A DNA stretch of 64,000 nucleotides from JABMOV01 sp964344305. Its GTDB lineage: Bacteria > Fidelibacterota > Marinisomatia > Marinisomatales > JABMOV01. Positions 8,073 through 15,294 of this stretch are shown here, piece by piece. The first letter of the stretch is position 1, and each line of letters starts with the position of its first letter. Where the stretch lies: assembly GCA_964344305.1 (NCBI GenBank), contig CAYFMT010000008.1:1-64000 (forward strand), written 5' to 3'. The notes beneath the pieces are model-generated. The model saw nothing but the letters and a program-made list of their open reading frames with translations. It had not been told where the DNA came from and searched no databases. Both the position numbers and the translations under genes were made by a program.

Positions 8073-9086
8073 ATGACTGATAAAGATAAAAAATCGAAAG
8101 CACTCGAATTGGCCATTGCACAGGTAGACCGCCAATTTGGTAAAGGATCCATCATGAAGCTCGGGAGCGACAGACCTACCTGGTCAGGCAATACCATTTC
8201 CACCGGGTGTTTGTCCCTGGATGTTGCACTGGGTGTAGGGGGTGTTCCAAAAGGTCGTATCATCGAGATTTATGGACCTGAATCATCAGGGAAAACAACT
8301 CTGGCATTGCACATCCTGGCAGAAGCACAGAAATCTGGTGGATATGCTGCCTTCATAGATGCTGAACATGCCCTCGATCCATCCTATGCAAATCGACTCG
8401 GTGTAGATATTGACGAATTACTTGTCTCCCAGCCAGATACAGGCGAACAGGCGCTTGAAATAACTGAAACACTTGTACGAAGTGGGGCGCTGGATGTCAT
8501 AATCGTTGACTCCGTGGCTGCTCTGGTCCCGAAAGCAGAACTTGAAGGTGATATGGGCGATGCCCATGTTGGTCTCCAGGCAAGACTCATGTCCCAGGCA
8601 CTGAGAAAACTCACCGGGACAGTCAGCCGGTCAAAAACCTGCGTCATTTTCATCAACCAGATTAGGGAAAAAATTGGTGTGATGTTTGGTAACCCGGAAA
8701 CCACACCCGGTGGACGAGCACTAAAGTTCTATACTTCTGTCCGTATGGAGATCCGCAGGATCACGACCTTAAAAGATGGTGGTGACAGTGTGGGTAGCAG
8801 AGTCCGTGTAAAAGTTGTAAAGAACAAAGTGGCTCCGCCATTCAAGCAAACTGAATTCGATCTCATGTACGGAACAGGTATTTCCTATACGGGTGATATT
8901 ATTGATCTGGCACTTACTGGAGATATTGTGCAAAAAATGGGATCATGGTACTCCTATGGTGACATGAAAATTGGACAGGGAAAAGAAAACGCCAAGAAGT
9001 TCCTGGAAGAAAATGAAAAAACATTCAAAGAGATTACAGAAAAGGTAAAAGCCTTCATGGGATTGGAGGAGACGGGCTCTGCCTAA
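8073..9086 (+). CDS. recA: Recombinase RecA
   Basis: Strand-exchange ATPase and co-protease of 337 residues. It shows Walker A GPESSGKTT (68-76), the Walker B region LDVIIVDSVAAL, loop L1/L2 residues and the FINQIREKIGVMFGNPETTPGG stretch typical of RecA. AAGGAGAACGAC precedes ATG 8073. No LexA-type operator was recognised in the short spacer, and it is transcribed within the dnaX...recX operon, so any SOS control would have to come from elsewhere. recX follows with overlap. Confidence 0.98.
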   Translation: MTDKDKKSKALELAIAQVDRQFGKGSIMKLGSDRPTWSGNTISTGCLSLDVALGVGGVPKGRIIEIYGPESSGKTTLALHILAEAQKSGGYAAFIDAEHALDPSYANRLGVDIDELLVSQPDTGEQALEITETLVRSGALDVIIVDSVAALVPKAELEGDMGDAHVGLQARLMSQALRKLTGTVSRSKTCVIFINQIREKIGVMFGNPETTPGGRALKFYTSVRMEIRRITTLKDGGDSVGSRVRVKVVKNKVAPPFKQTEFDLMYGTGISYTGDIIDLALTGDIVQKMGSWYSYGDMKIGQGKENAKKFLEENEKTFKEITEKVKAFMGLEETGSA

Positions 9087-9699
9087 AGTAACAGATATCC
9101 AAAAAGGGAAGGATCGTTATCGTTCCCGGACTGTGATTCTCGACAATGATGACGTCTTCACCCTGAGTGAAGACGTTTTCTTTCAGAATAGCTTTCATGT
9201 GGGGGATCAGCTGTCCAGTGAAATGCTGTCTTCCATGCAATATGAAGATAGTATGCTTCGTAGTAAGCAGGCAGCATTGAACCTGCTTAGTTACCGTAAA
9301 CGCAGCAAAGCAGAATTGTCCAGGCGATTAAAGGAAAAAGGTTTTCAGGAATCGATTATAAAAGATACTCTGAACACTCTTTTGTCCAAAGGATATGTGA
9401 ATGATGAAGCTTTTGCCAAATCATTCGCAAGAGACAAGGTCAGGCAGTCAAAAATTGGTCCAATAAAATTAACAATTGAGTTAAAAAAACATGGCATTAC
9501 AGATACAGTGCTTAAAAGAACCGAGGATTCTGTGTATGCAGAGTTCCCTATCTCACATATTATTCATAACTTAATACAAAAGAAAGGGTATAACCTTAAC
9601 GAACCTGACGAGAAAAACAAGTGTATCCAGTTCTTACAGCGAAAAGGATTTCCACTGGATGCAATCTTCTCTGAAATCAACAAAAACGAATTATCATGA
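9079..9699 (+). CDS. recX: Regulatory protein RecX
   Basis: RecX caps and inhibits RecA filaments. The tandem three-helix repeats are clear (ALNLLSYRKRSKAELSRRL...VNDEAFAKSFARDKV). The first conventional start is GTG 9133 (188 aa), but the frame is open upstream and encodes PKVTDIQKGKDRYRSRT, matching the usual RecX N-terminal strand. The codon in front is CTG 9079, seven bases after GGAGGAG (9065-9071) and inside the recA end, so CTG is the likely start (206 aa). An intragenic hairpin followed by a T-rich run lies at 9152-9184. Its stop overlaps the next gene. Confidence 0.9.
   Translation: MPKVTDIQKGKDRYRSRTVILDNDDVFTLSEDVFFQNSFHVGDQLSSEMLSSMQYEDSMLRSKQAALNLLSYRKRSKAELSRRLKEKGFQESIIKDTLNTLLSKGYVNDEAFAKSFARDKVRQSKIGPIKLTIELKKHGITDTVLKRTEDSVYAEFPISHIIHNLIQKKGYNLNEPDEKNKCIQFLQRKGFPLDAIFSEINKNELS
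9152..9184 (+). terminator. Terminator-like hairpin inside the 5' end of recX
   Basis: ACGTCTTCA (9152-9160) and TGAAGACGT (9168-9176) form a perfect 9-bp stem with a 7-base loop, followed by TTTCTTTC. It lies just downstream of recA within recX codons. It could reduce transcription into recX and distal genes, as the recA-recX terminator does in E. coli. The stem is only moderately GC-rich and the T-run is interrupted, so termination would be partial at best. Confidence 0.45.
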
Positions 9700-11450
9700 A
9701 GACATCACTATCACCATCTGATATCCAATACATTCGTCATATTCTGGGTCGTATGCCCAATGATGACGAAACCACTATTATTGAAAATCTACAACTAAAG
9801 TATAAAAAAGGTCGCCTTTATACAGAGACATTGAACCGTCTAGATGATGGTATTCAACGGGCTCGGATTCCTGAAGAAGATTTAATGGATGAAGAGGGCA
9901 ATCACATATATTTCTATTCGGGATTAACAAAAGGCAGAAAGGCCATAGAAAGTACCGCATCCCTGCTTGAGGTAGAATCACGTTCATCCATTACCGTAAA
10001 GCTTGACCACGAATACAGCGGTTCTACCATGACATTTTCTACCGGACTGGTAAAAGCCAGCCATCCCACAGAACTGCATCTTGCACCGGCCGGGTCAGAA
10101 ATAGCCTTTCTTGAATTACCAGCAAAGCGAATACCAAAAGCAACACAAAAACGCATTTCGGATTTGCTGGAAAAACCCTGGATATTGGGCACACGAATTG
10201 TTGATCAGTGGGGATTACCTCAAGCCTTGTCCAGTTGGTGTATACAGAACAATATTGGTGTGACTATAGGCGAAAACATATTTGATTATACATCCACGGG
10301 ATTAATCATTGTTATTCGTCATGGATTTTTAAAGGAAATGCGAGCTGAGAAAAAGGATTGGCAAGAACCATGTACGCTGTTAGGTACCATCAATGATAAG
10401 CAGGAGTTTCAGCTAAAGGTAAAAGGGAAGTATGATGTGTCTTTCCCTGTGGATGTATTGCGTTATCCTTGGCGAGTTTACACACAGACGCGATTTCATC
10501 GAGAAGAGTTAAAGATTGATAAATCATTACCGGATGATATCGAATCTAATATCAATGAATCATTTCTAAAGATATGGGAAGTGGAAGGGAAGGCTGACCC
10601 CACCATTCATTGTGCGGTTGAAAAAAGCAAAACAACCCAGAAGCAGTGGGTGCTGGCCACATCTGAAAGTCATGTTTTACAGGAGGATTACCCGCGACTG
10701 GCTGGTAAACTTGCCATTGCTGATGCCACACGTAACCTGGCCTGTTTTGGCGCAAAACCAAAAGGAATTATCATTCGCAATATTTTCCCTGATTCCACTG
10801 ATCCGGAAGTAGCATGGCATGGGTTTGAACTTATCCAGGGTCAGGAAGAAGCAATCCGCACATTGCATCTACCAGTGTTGCATAGATCTGTAACGCCAAT
10901 TGAGGATGCCAACATCCAATCCCTGGTAGCAGTGGGACAGCGGATGCAGCAGAAAGACAATATGTTTCTGGGATTTAAGTCCGATGGTGATTTCATTTCA
11001 ATCCTGGGCAGCCATCGAGGTGAACTGGGATACGGTGCCTACATGGATATTCTGCATGATAGTAAACTTGGTCATCTTCCAGCCTGCGACCTGAACATGG
11101 AAAGTCGGATACAGGATGCAGTTGTACAGGGAATTCGTACGAACCTGATTAAATCTGCCCAACCATTGGGTCGAGGTGGATTATCCGTTGGAATCGCTGA
11201 TGCATTAATGATGGGAAGTGACGGACTGGGAGCCAGAATCCATTTCAGCAGAAAACTTCGTACGGATCAATTACTGTTTGGGGAAACTCAAGGATTGGTT
11301 ATTATCAGTCTTGGTGAAGAGGATATCATGGAATTTGAACGGATTTGTATGTCCATTGGTGTACCATCCACTACCATTGGAAGAGTGACAGATACAGGCC
11401 GATTTACATTCAATGAGTTTCTAGATGTATCTGTAGATGAATTGAAATGA
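9696..11450 (+). CDS. Divergent PurL-like (AIR synthase/FGAM synthetase superfamily) protein
   Basis: 584 residues. The first ~20 residues (LSPSDIQYIRHILGRMPNDDE) look like the start of PurL. The middle (AIADATRNLACFGAKPKGI) and the C-terminal third (IQDAVVQGIRTNLIKSA...RGGLSVGIADAL...LLFGETQGLVIISL) follow the AIR-synthase-fold ATP-binding domains. Key PurL features are missing: no WSEHCSYK after the N-terminus and SAQPLGRGG where SAHDVSDGG is expected. It is therefore unlikely to make FGAM; a structural or other ATP/ligand-binding role is possible. It overlaps recX and the following FAH gene by four bases each. Confidence 0.6.
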   Translation: MKTSLSPSDIQYIRHILGRMPNDDETTIIENLQLKYKKGRLYTETLNRLDDGIQRARIPEEDLMDEEGNHIYFYSGLTKGRKAIESTASLLEVESRSSITVKLDHEYSGSTMTFSTGLVKASHPTELHLAPAGSEIAFLELPAKRIPKATQKRISDLLEKPWILGTRIVDQWGLPQALSSWCIQNNIGVTIGENIFDYTSTGLIIVIRHGFLKEMRAEKKDWQEPCTLLGTINDKQEFQLKVKGKYDVSFPVDVLRYPWRVYTQTRFHREELKIDKSLPDDIESNINESFLKIWEVEGKADPTIHCAVEKSKTTQKQWVLATSESHVLQEDYPRLAGKLAIADATRNLACFGAKPKGIIIRNIFPDSTDPEVAWHGFELIQGQEEAIRTLHLPVLHRSVTPIEDANIQSLVAVGQRMQQKDNMFLGFKSDGDFISILGSHRGELGYGAYMDILHDSKLGHLPACDLNMESRIQDAVVQGIRTNLIKSAQPLGRGGLSVGIADALMMGSDGLGARIHFSRKLRTDQLLFGETQGLVIISLGEEDIMEFERICMSIGVPSTTIGRVTDTGRFTFNEFLDVSVDELK

Positions 11451-12091
11451 TCCCGGAAATCCGTTTCATAAACGGTTCAACCTTACCTGTCCGTAATATC
11501 TATTGCGTCGGTAGAAATTATACTGATCATGCCATGGAATTGGGTAATAAAGTGCCTGATTCCCCCATGTTTTTCCAAAAATCGACTGCAACAATTGCAT
11601 CTGGCTCTTGCATTGAGATACCAAAAGGTACTGAAATCCACCATGAACTAGAGTTGGTAGTGTGTATTGGCAGGGATGTACTAAACCTAGACGATCTTCA
11701 TGAAGAGACTTGTATATCTGGATTTACCATTGGATTGGATTTAACGGATAGAACAAGCCAGAGTGAATTGAAAGCAAAAGGGAAACCCTGGTTCTGGGCA
11801 AAATCTTTTCGCAACAGTACCATTCTAGGACAATTCCAGCCATACGATTCGAATGGGATCAATGAGGAGTTTACCCTATTGAAAAATGGGCAATTGACAC
11901 AATCCGGGTCCATTAACGATACAGTATTCTCAATTCCTGATCTGTTGATGGCGCTTATAAGTCGTGTCCCATTACTACAGGGGGATATTCTGTTTACAGG
12001 GACCCCAAGTGGGGTTGGGCCTTTGTTATCAGGTGACAAACTTGACTTGAAGATGGGTGGAAATGATATATTATCAATGTTGATCAAATAA
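11447..12091 (+). CDS. Fumarylacetoacetate hydrolase (FAH) family protein
   Basis: 214 residues with the FAH fold signature: NIYCVGRNYTDHAMELG at the N-terminus, PMFFQKSTATI, the metal-binding HHELELVVCIGRD and a C-terminal LFTGTPSGVGPL. Family members hydrolyse C-C bonds or decarboxylate beta-keto acids such as oxaloacetate or acylpyruvates; the substrate here cannot be told. ATG 11447 overlaps the PurL-like gene. It closes the operon; an 11-bp inverted repeat spans its stop codon. Confidence 0.88.
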   Translation: MIPEIRFINGSTLPVRNIYCVGRNYTDHAMELGNKVPDSPMFFQKSTATIASGSCIEIPKGTEIHHELELVVCIGRDVLNLDDLHEETCISGFTIGLDLTDRTSQSELKAKGKPWFWAKSFRNSTILGQFQPYDSNGINEEFTLLKNGQLTQSGSINDTVFSIPDLLMALISRVPLLQGDILFTGTPSGVGPLLSGDKLDLKMGGNDILSMLIK

Positions 12092-12141
12092 GGAAATTAT
12101 ATCTGGTTGGAAAAGCTCGCATTTTAGGTGATAATTTCCTT
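12090..12141. repeat. Inverted repeat after the dnaX-FAH operon
   Basis: AAGGAAATTAT (12090-12100) is the exact reverse complement of ATAATTTCCTT (12131-12141), with a 30-base loop. There is no T-run after it, so it may protect the 3' end or mark a factor-dependent end of the operon. Confidence 0.5.
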
Positions 12142-12191
12142 GTAGATAATGTCAATTTCCTGTACTTTGGTTCAGTGAAACAGGAGTTGGT

Positions 12192-12590
12192 ATGAAGCAT
12201 ATATGCAGTTTTTCTTTGATATTTTTCTTGGGTTTACTATTTACACCTTTATCTAATGTCTCAGGGGAACCAGTTCAAGATACCAAAATCAGATTCGTTG
12301 AGTATGATGTACCTCCAGCACCAGTTGAACCTATTGTTCCTTCCTATCCTGAAACTGCAGCTGAAGCAGGTATTGAGGGGATTGTTATTGTACAGGCATT
12401 TGTTGATGAGAACGGTGATGTGACTCAGATGAAGGTATTGAAGGGTGTCCCGAATACTGGCCTTGATGAATCAGCTATGAAAGCCATACAATCAACAAAG
12501 TTCACTCCAGCGTTGCAAAAGGAAAGCCCCGTGGGTGTGTGGATATCGATTCCGATCCGTTTTAAGCTAGAGGATAGTCCTAAAGAATAA
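12192..12590 (+). CDS. Secreted TonB C-terminal domain protein
   Basis: 132 residues: an N-terminal signal peptide (to about VSG, residue 24), a short Pro/Glu spacer, then one TonB-C domain (SYPETAAEAGIEGIVIVQAFVDENGDV...LDESAMKAIQSTKFTPA). Normal TonB is anchored by an N-terminal membrane helix and has a long Pro-rich periplasmic linker; here the hydrophobic segment looks cleavable and the linker is only ~20 residues. It may be a periplasmic protein that binds outer-membrane receptors or peptidoglycan. It stands alone between the operon and repeats at 12599-12752. Confidence 0.8.
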   Translation: MKHICSFSLIFFLGLLFTPLSNVSGEPVQDTKIRFVEYDVPPAPVEPIVPSYPETAAEAGIEGIVIVQAFVDENGDVTQMKVLKGVPNTGLDESAMKAIQSTKFTPALQKESPVGVWISIPIRFKLEDSPKE

Positions 12591-12598
12591 TATACACT

Positions 12599-12752
12599 AA
12601 ACCCTCAAAAGGTTAAGTAAAACAATCAATCAAAGTCATTTGATATAAGGATCTACATTTCAAATTGGAAATGTCCATGAAATTTCAATCCCTTTGAGGG
12701 TTTAACACTCTCAAAAGGTTATGTGATTCATTCAATCAAAGTCATTTGAAAT
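12599..12752. repeat. Imperfect direct repeat pair with internal inverted repeat
   Basis: CTCAAAAGGTTA, then 23 bases from the first base, CAATCAAAGTCATTTGA, occurs at 12604-12643 and again with the same internal spacing at 12710-12749, period 106 bp. In addition AAACCCTCAAAAGG (12599-12612) faces CCCTTTGAGGGTTT (12690-12703) as a near-perfect inverted repeat. The region separates two convergent genes, so it may work as a bidirectional transcription end, but the repetition is more elaborate than a plain terminator. Confidence 0.7.
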
Positions 12753-12815
12753 AGTTGTTTCCCTAGCTGGTTTGGAATGTTCTTTATAGATCAAATAATT
12801 TGTGGGTTCAAGTAC

Positions 12816-13589
12816 CTAGCTACCTAACTCTCTTAACATTTCCTGATGAAGATATCCATTTGTACATAGAACATGATCCTGGTATATGGAAAACGGATTT
12901 CCATCCATTCCCGTCACCATACCACCAGCTTCCTGAATAATTAGTATCCCAGCTGCCGTATCCCAGGGATGGAGGTCATATTCCCAGAATCCATCCACTC
13001 TTCCACATGCAACATGGCATAGATCCACCGATGCAGCTCCCAACCGTCGGACACCCTGTGTTATATCGGTAAAATGCTTAAACAAATCCATGTTTCGTTG
13101 CCATTTCTCTCCATGCTCATAGCCAAAACCCGTAACCAAAAGAGATTTTGACAGCTTCTCTATGCTTGATACCTTTATAGATGTATCATTCAAGCTTGCA
13201 CCTTTGCCTCTCATGGCGATATAGAGATGTCCGGCAGGAAGTTCACTCACAACACCGATAAGAGGGATTCCTTGATTGTGGAGGGCGATTGAAACTGCGA
13301 AGCAAGGATATCCATGAACAAAATTGGTTGTTCCATCCAACGGGTCAATAATCCACTGGTAGTCAGATTGAATTGTATCCTGTCCAGATTCCTCCGCCAG
13401 TATTGAATGATCAGGGAATTGTCGTCTAATTTGTTCAATGATGGTTTGTTCAGATGCCTTATCCGTTTCTGTGACAAGATCCATCATTCCCTTATGCGAA
13501 TACGCCCTGGGTTTATCCAGGGCGTTCATAATTATGGAAGATGCGTTTTGAGCAGCATCAACAGCTACTCGTAAATATTCATCATTCAT
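12816..13589 (-). CDS. suhB: Inositol monophosphatase family protein
   Basis: Mg-dependent phosphatase of the IMPase/SuhB family, 257 residues from ATG 13589. The metal site residues are visible: ILAEESGQ (Glu-Glu), IDPLDGTTNF (Asp, Asp) and YDLHPWDTAAG (Asp). The frame extends 11 residues upstream to 13622, but MNDEYLRVAV is the natural N-terminus and overlaps the end of the AGCS symporter gene by eight bases. Substrate could be inositol-1-phosphate or a related sugar/nucleotide phosphate; symbol by similarity only. Confidence 0.9.
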   Translation of the reverse strand: MNDEYLRVAVDAAQNASSIIMNALDKPRAYSHKGMMDLVTETDKASEQTIIEQIRRQFPDHSILAEESGQDTIQSDYQWIIDPLDGTTNFVHGYPCFAVSIALHNQGIPLIGVVSELPAGHLYIAMRGKGASLNDTSIKVSSIEKLSKSLLVTGFGYEHGEKWQRNMDLFKHFTDITQGVRRLGAASVDLCHVACGRVDGFWEYDLHPWDTAAGILIIQEAGGMVTGMDGNPFSIYQDHVLCTNGYLHQEMLRELGS

Positions 13590-15189
13590 GAATGGTTTTT
13601 TTGATGTATGGTTGATGATCAATTGAGAAGTATTCTTTTGTCATTTTCTTCAGCTTTGTTGATAGAAGAATAATGGCAAGAAGGTTGGGGAAAGTCATAA
13701 ATCCAAGAGCCGCATCTCCAAATGCCCATACAGCTTCAAGACTGGCAATTGCACCGATAAAAACAAACAATACAAAAAACCAACGATAGGGCTTAATGGA
13801 TTTCTCACCAAAAAGATATTCAGTCGCACGATCACCATAAAAAGACCAGCTGATAGCGGTAGAAATGGCAAACAAAAGAACCGATAATGTGACAATTTTA
13901 TCTCCAAACCCGAACAGCCATGATAAACCTGTTTTGAAGGCAAATGACGTCAGAAGGCTGCTGTTAAACAGCTCACCGGCAAAATTGGGATCGATTCGAT
14001 TTACATAGAATTCAGTATGTTGCCATGCACCTGTGGATAGAATCACCAAACCAGTAAGGGTACAAATAACAATTGTATCAATGAATGGTCCCAACATGGC
14101 AACAGCTCCTTCTCTCACGGGATATTTTGTTTTTGCTGTTGAATGTGCAATAGCAGCGGATCCCTGACCCGCTTCGTTGGAATACAATCCACGTTTTATT
14201 CCCCAAAGTAATGTATTCATCAGTACAAGAAATCCTCCACCACCAATACCGGCAATCTCGGCAGGTGGATTGAAAGCCATCTGGAAAATCAAACCAAATG
14301 ATTCCCCGATCTTATCAAAGTTTGCCAGAAGGATTAACCCTGCTGCAGATACATAGATCAACGCCATGATTGGGGCCAGAAATCCTGTTACGTGTCCAAT
14401 TCGACGAATACCTCCAATAATAACCATTCCTACAACCGTTGCCAAAAAGAGTCCATTGATGATCTGGATGAATGACACGGAGAACTCATTCCAAATGGCA
14501 TGTTTTGCCGTAAGAAAATGTTCTGCGCCGATTACCTGTGATACCTCTGAATACAATTGATCCGAGACGGTAAATGCCTGAATAGCGTTTCCAGTGGCAA
14601 AGGAGCAAATAACTGCAAAGGTAGCGAAAGCCACTGCAAGCCAGCGCCAGTTTCGTCCCAATCCATGTTCGATAGTGTACATGGGGCCGCCAGAAGTAAA
14701 ACCATCCTTGTCAATCTTCCTGTATTTGAGGGCGAGTGTGCTTTCAGCATACTTCAGTGTAGTACCAAAAAATGCCGTCACCCACATCCAGAAAAGAGCT
14801 CCGGGTCCACCATAGTACAGTGCAGTTGCCACACCAGCGATATTTCCAATACCTACTGTTGCTGACAGGGCTGTAGTGAGGGCACGGAAGTGGTTTAAAT
14901 CCCCTTCATCTTTGGGATCGTCGTAAATCCCCCGTGTTACATTGATACCGTGTTTTAAATACCGAATCTGTGGGAAGCCGAGTTTGATGGTGGCATAGAT
15001 CCCTGTCCCTACCAGGACAATTATCATTAATGGTATGGCTCCCAATGGAAGGGATTCAGATGGGAAGGACTTGACCCAATCGAAATTACCTGGAAATGAC
15101 CATACAGCCTCATAGGGACCAACTCCCCAGATGATAAGGATGAGAAAAATGATTCCAAATGCAATAAGCCCGGCAGTGGATTTCGTCAT
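13582..15189 (-). CDS. Sodium:amino-acid (alanine/glycine) symporter, AGCS family
   Basis: Membrane transporter of 535 residues with about eleven hydrophobic helices. Family motifs are clear: ATVGIGNIAGVATALYYGGPGALFWMWV and GLYSNEAGQGSAAIAHSTAK. It imports neutral amino acids, typically alanine or glycine, with Na+. It is the upstream partner of the IMPase gene with an eight-base overlap. A second, shorter AGCS gene lies at 25376. The start at ATG 15189 diverges from comEC across a 105-bp spacer. Confidence 0.94.
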   Translation of the reverse strand: MTKSTAGLIAFGIIFLILIIWGVGPYEAVWSFPGNFDWVKSFPSESLPLGAIPLMIIVLVGTGIYATIKLGFPQIRYLKHGINVTRGIYDDPKDEGDLNHFRALTTALSATVGIGNIAGVATALYYGGPGALFWMWVTAFFGTTLKYAESTLALKYRKIDKDGFTSGGPMYTIEHGLGRNWRWLAVAFATFAVICSFATGNAIQAFTVSDQLYSEVSQVIGAEHFLTAKHAIWNEFSVSFIQIINGLFLATVVGMVIIGGIRRIGHVTGFLAPIMALIYVSAAGLILLANFDKIGESFGLIFQMAFNPPAEIAGIGGGGFLVLMNTLLWGIKRGLYSNEAGQGSAAIAHSTAKTKYPVREGAVAMLGPFIDTIVICTLTGLVILSTGAWQHTEFYVNRIDPNFAGELFNSSLLTSFAFKTGLSWLFGFGDKIVTLSVLLFAISTAISWSFYGDRATEYLFGEKSIKPYRWFFVLFVFIGAIASLEAVWAFGDAALGFMTFPNLLAIILLSTKLKKMTKEYFSIDHQPYIKKTIHE

Positions 15190-15294
15190 AACATGTCCTT
15201 TTGATTGGGTATTTAAACCGTCAAGTTAACCGTTCAGGCTCACTCTGGCAAATTTCAATATTCTGTAATAACTTTCTGAAACTGAATTATAAAA

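Noticed and set aside
13590..13622. Eleven-codon N-terminal extension of the inositol monophosphatase
   Set aside because: It lies entirely inside the end of the symporter gene and adds no conserved residues; MNDEYL is the natural start.
14366..14865. Plus-strand frames opposite the AGCS symporter
   Set aside because: They are antisense shadows of a well-supported transporter gene.
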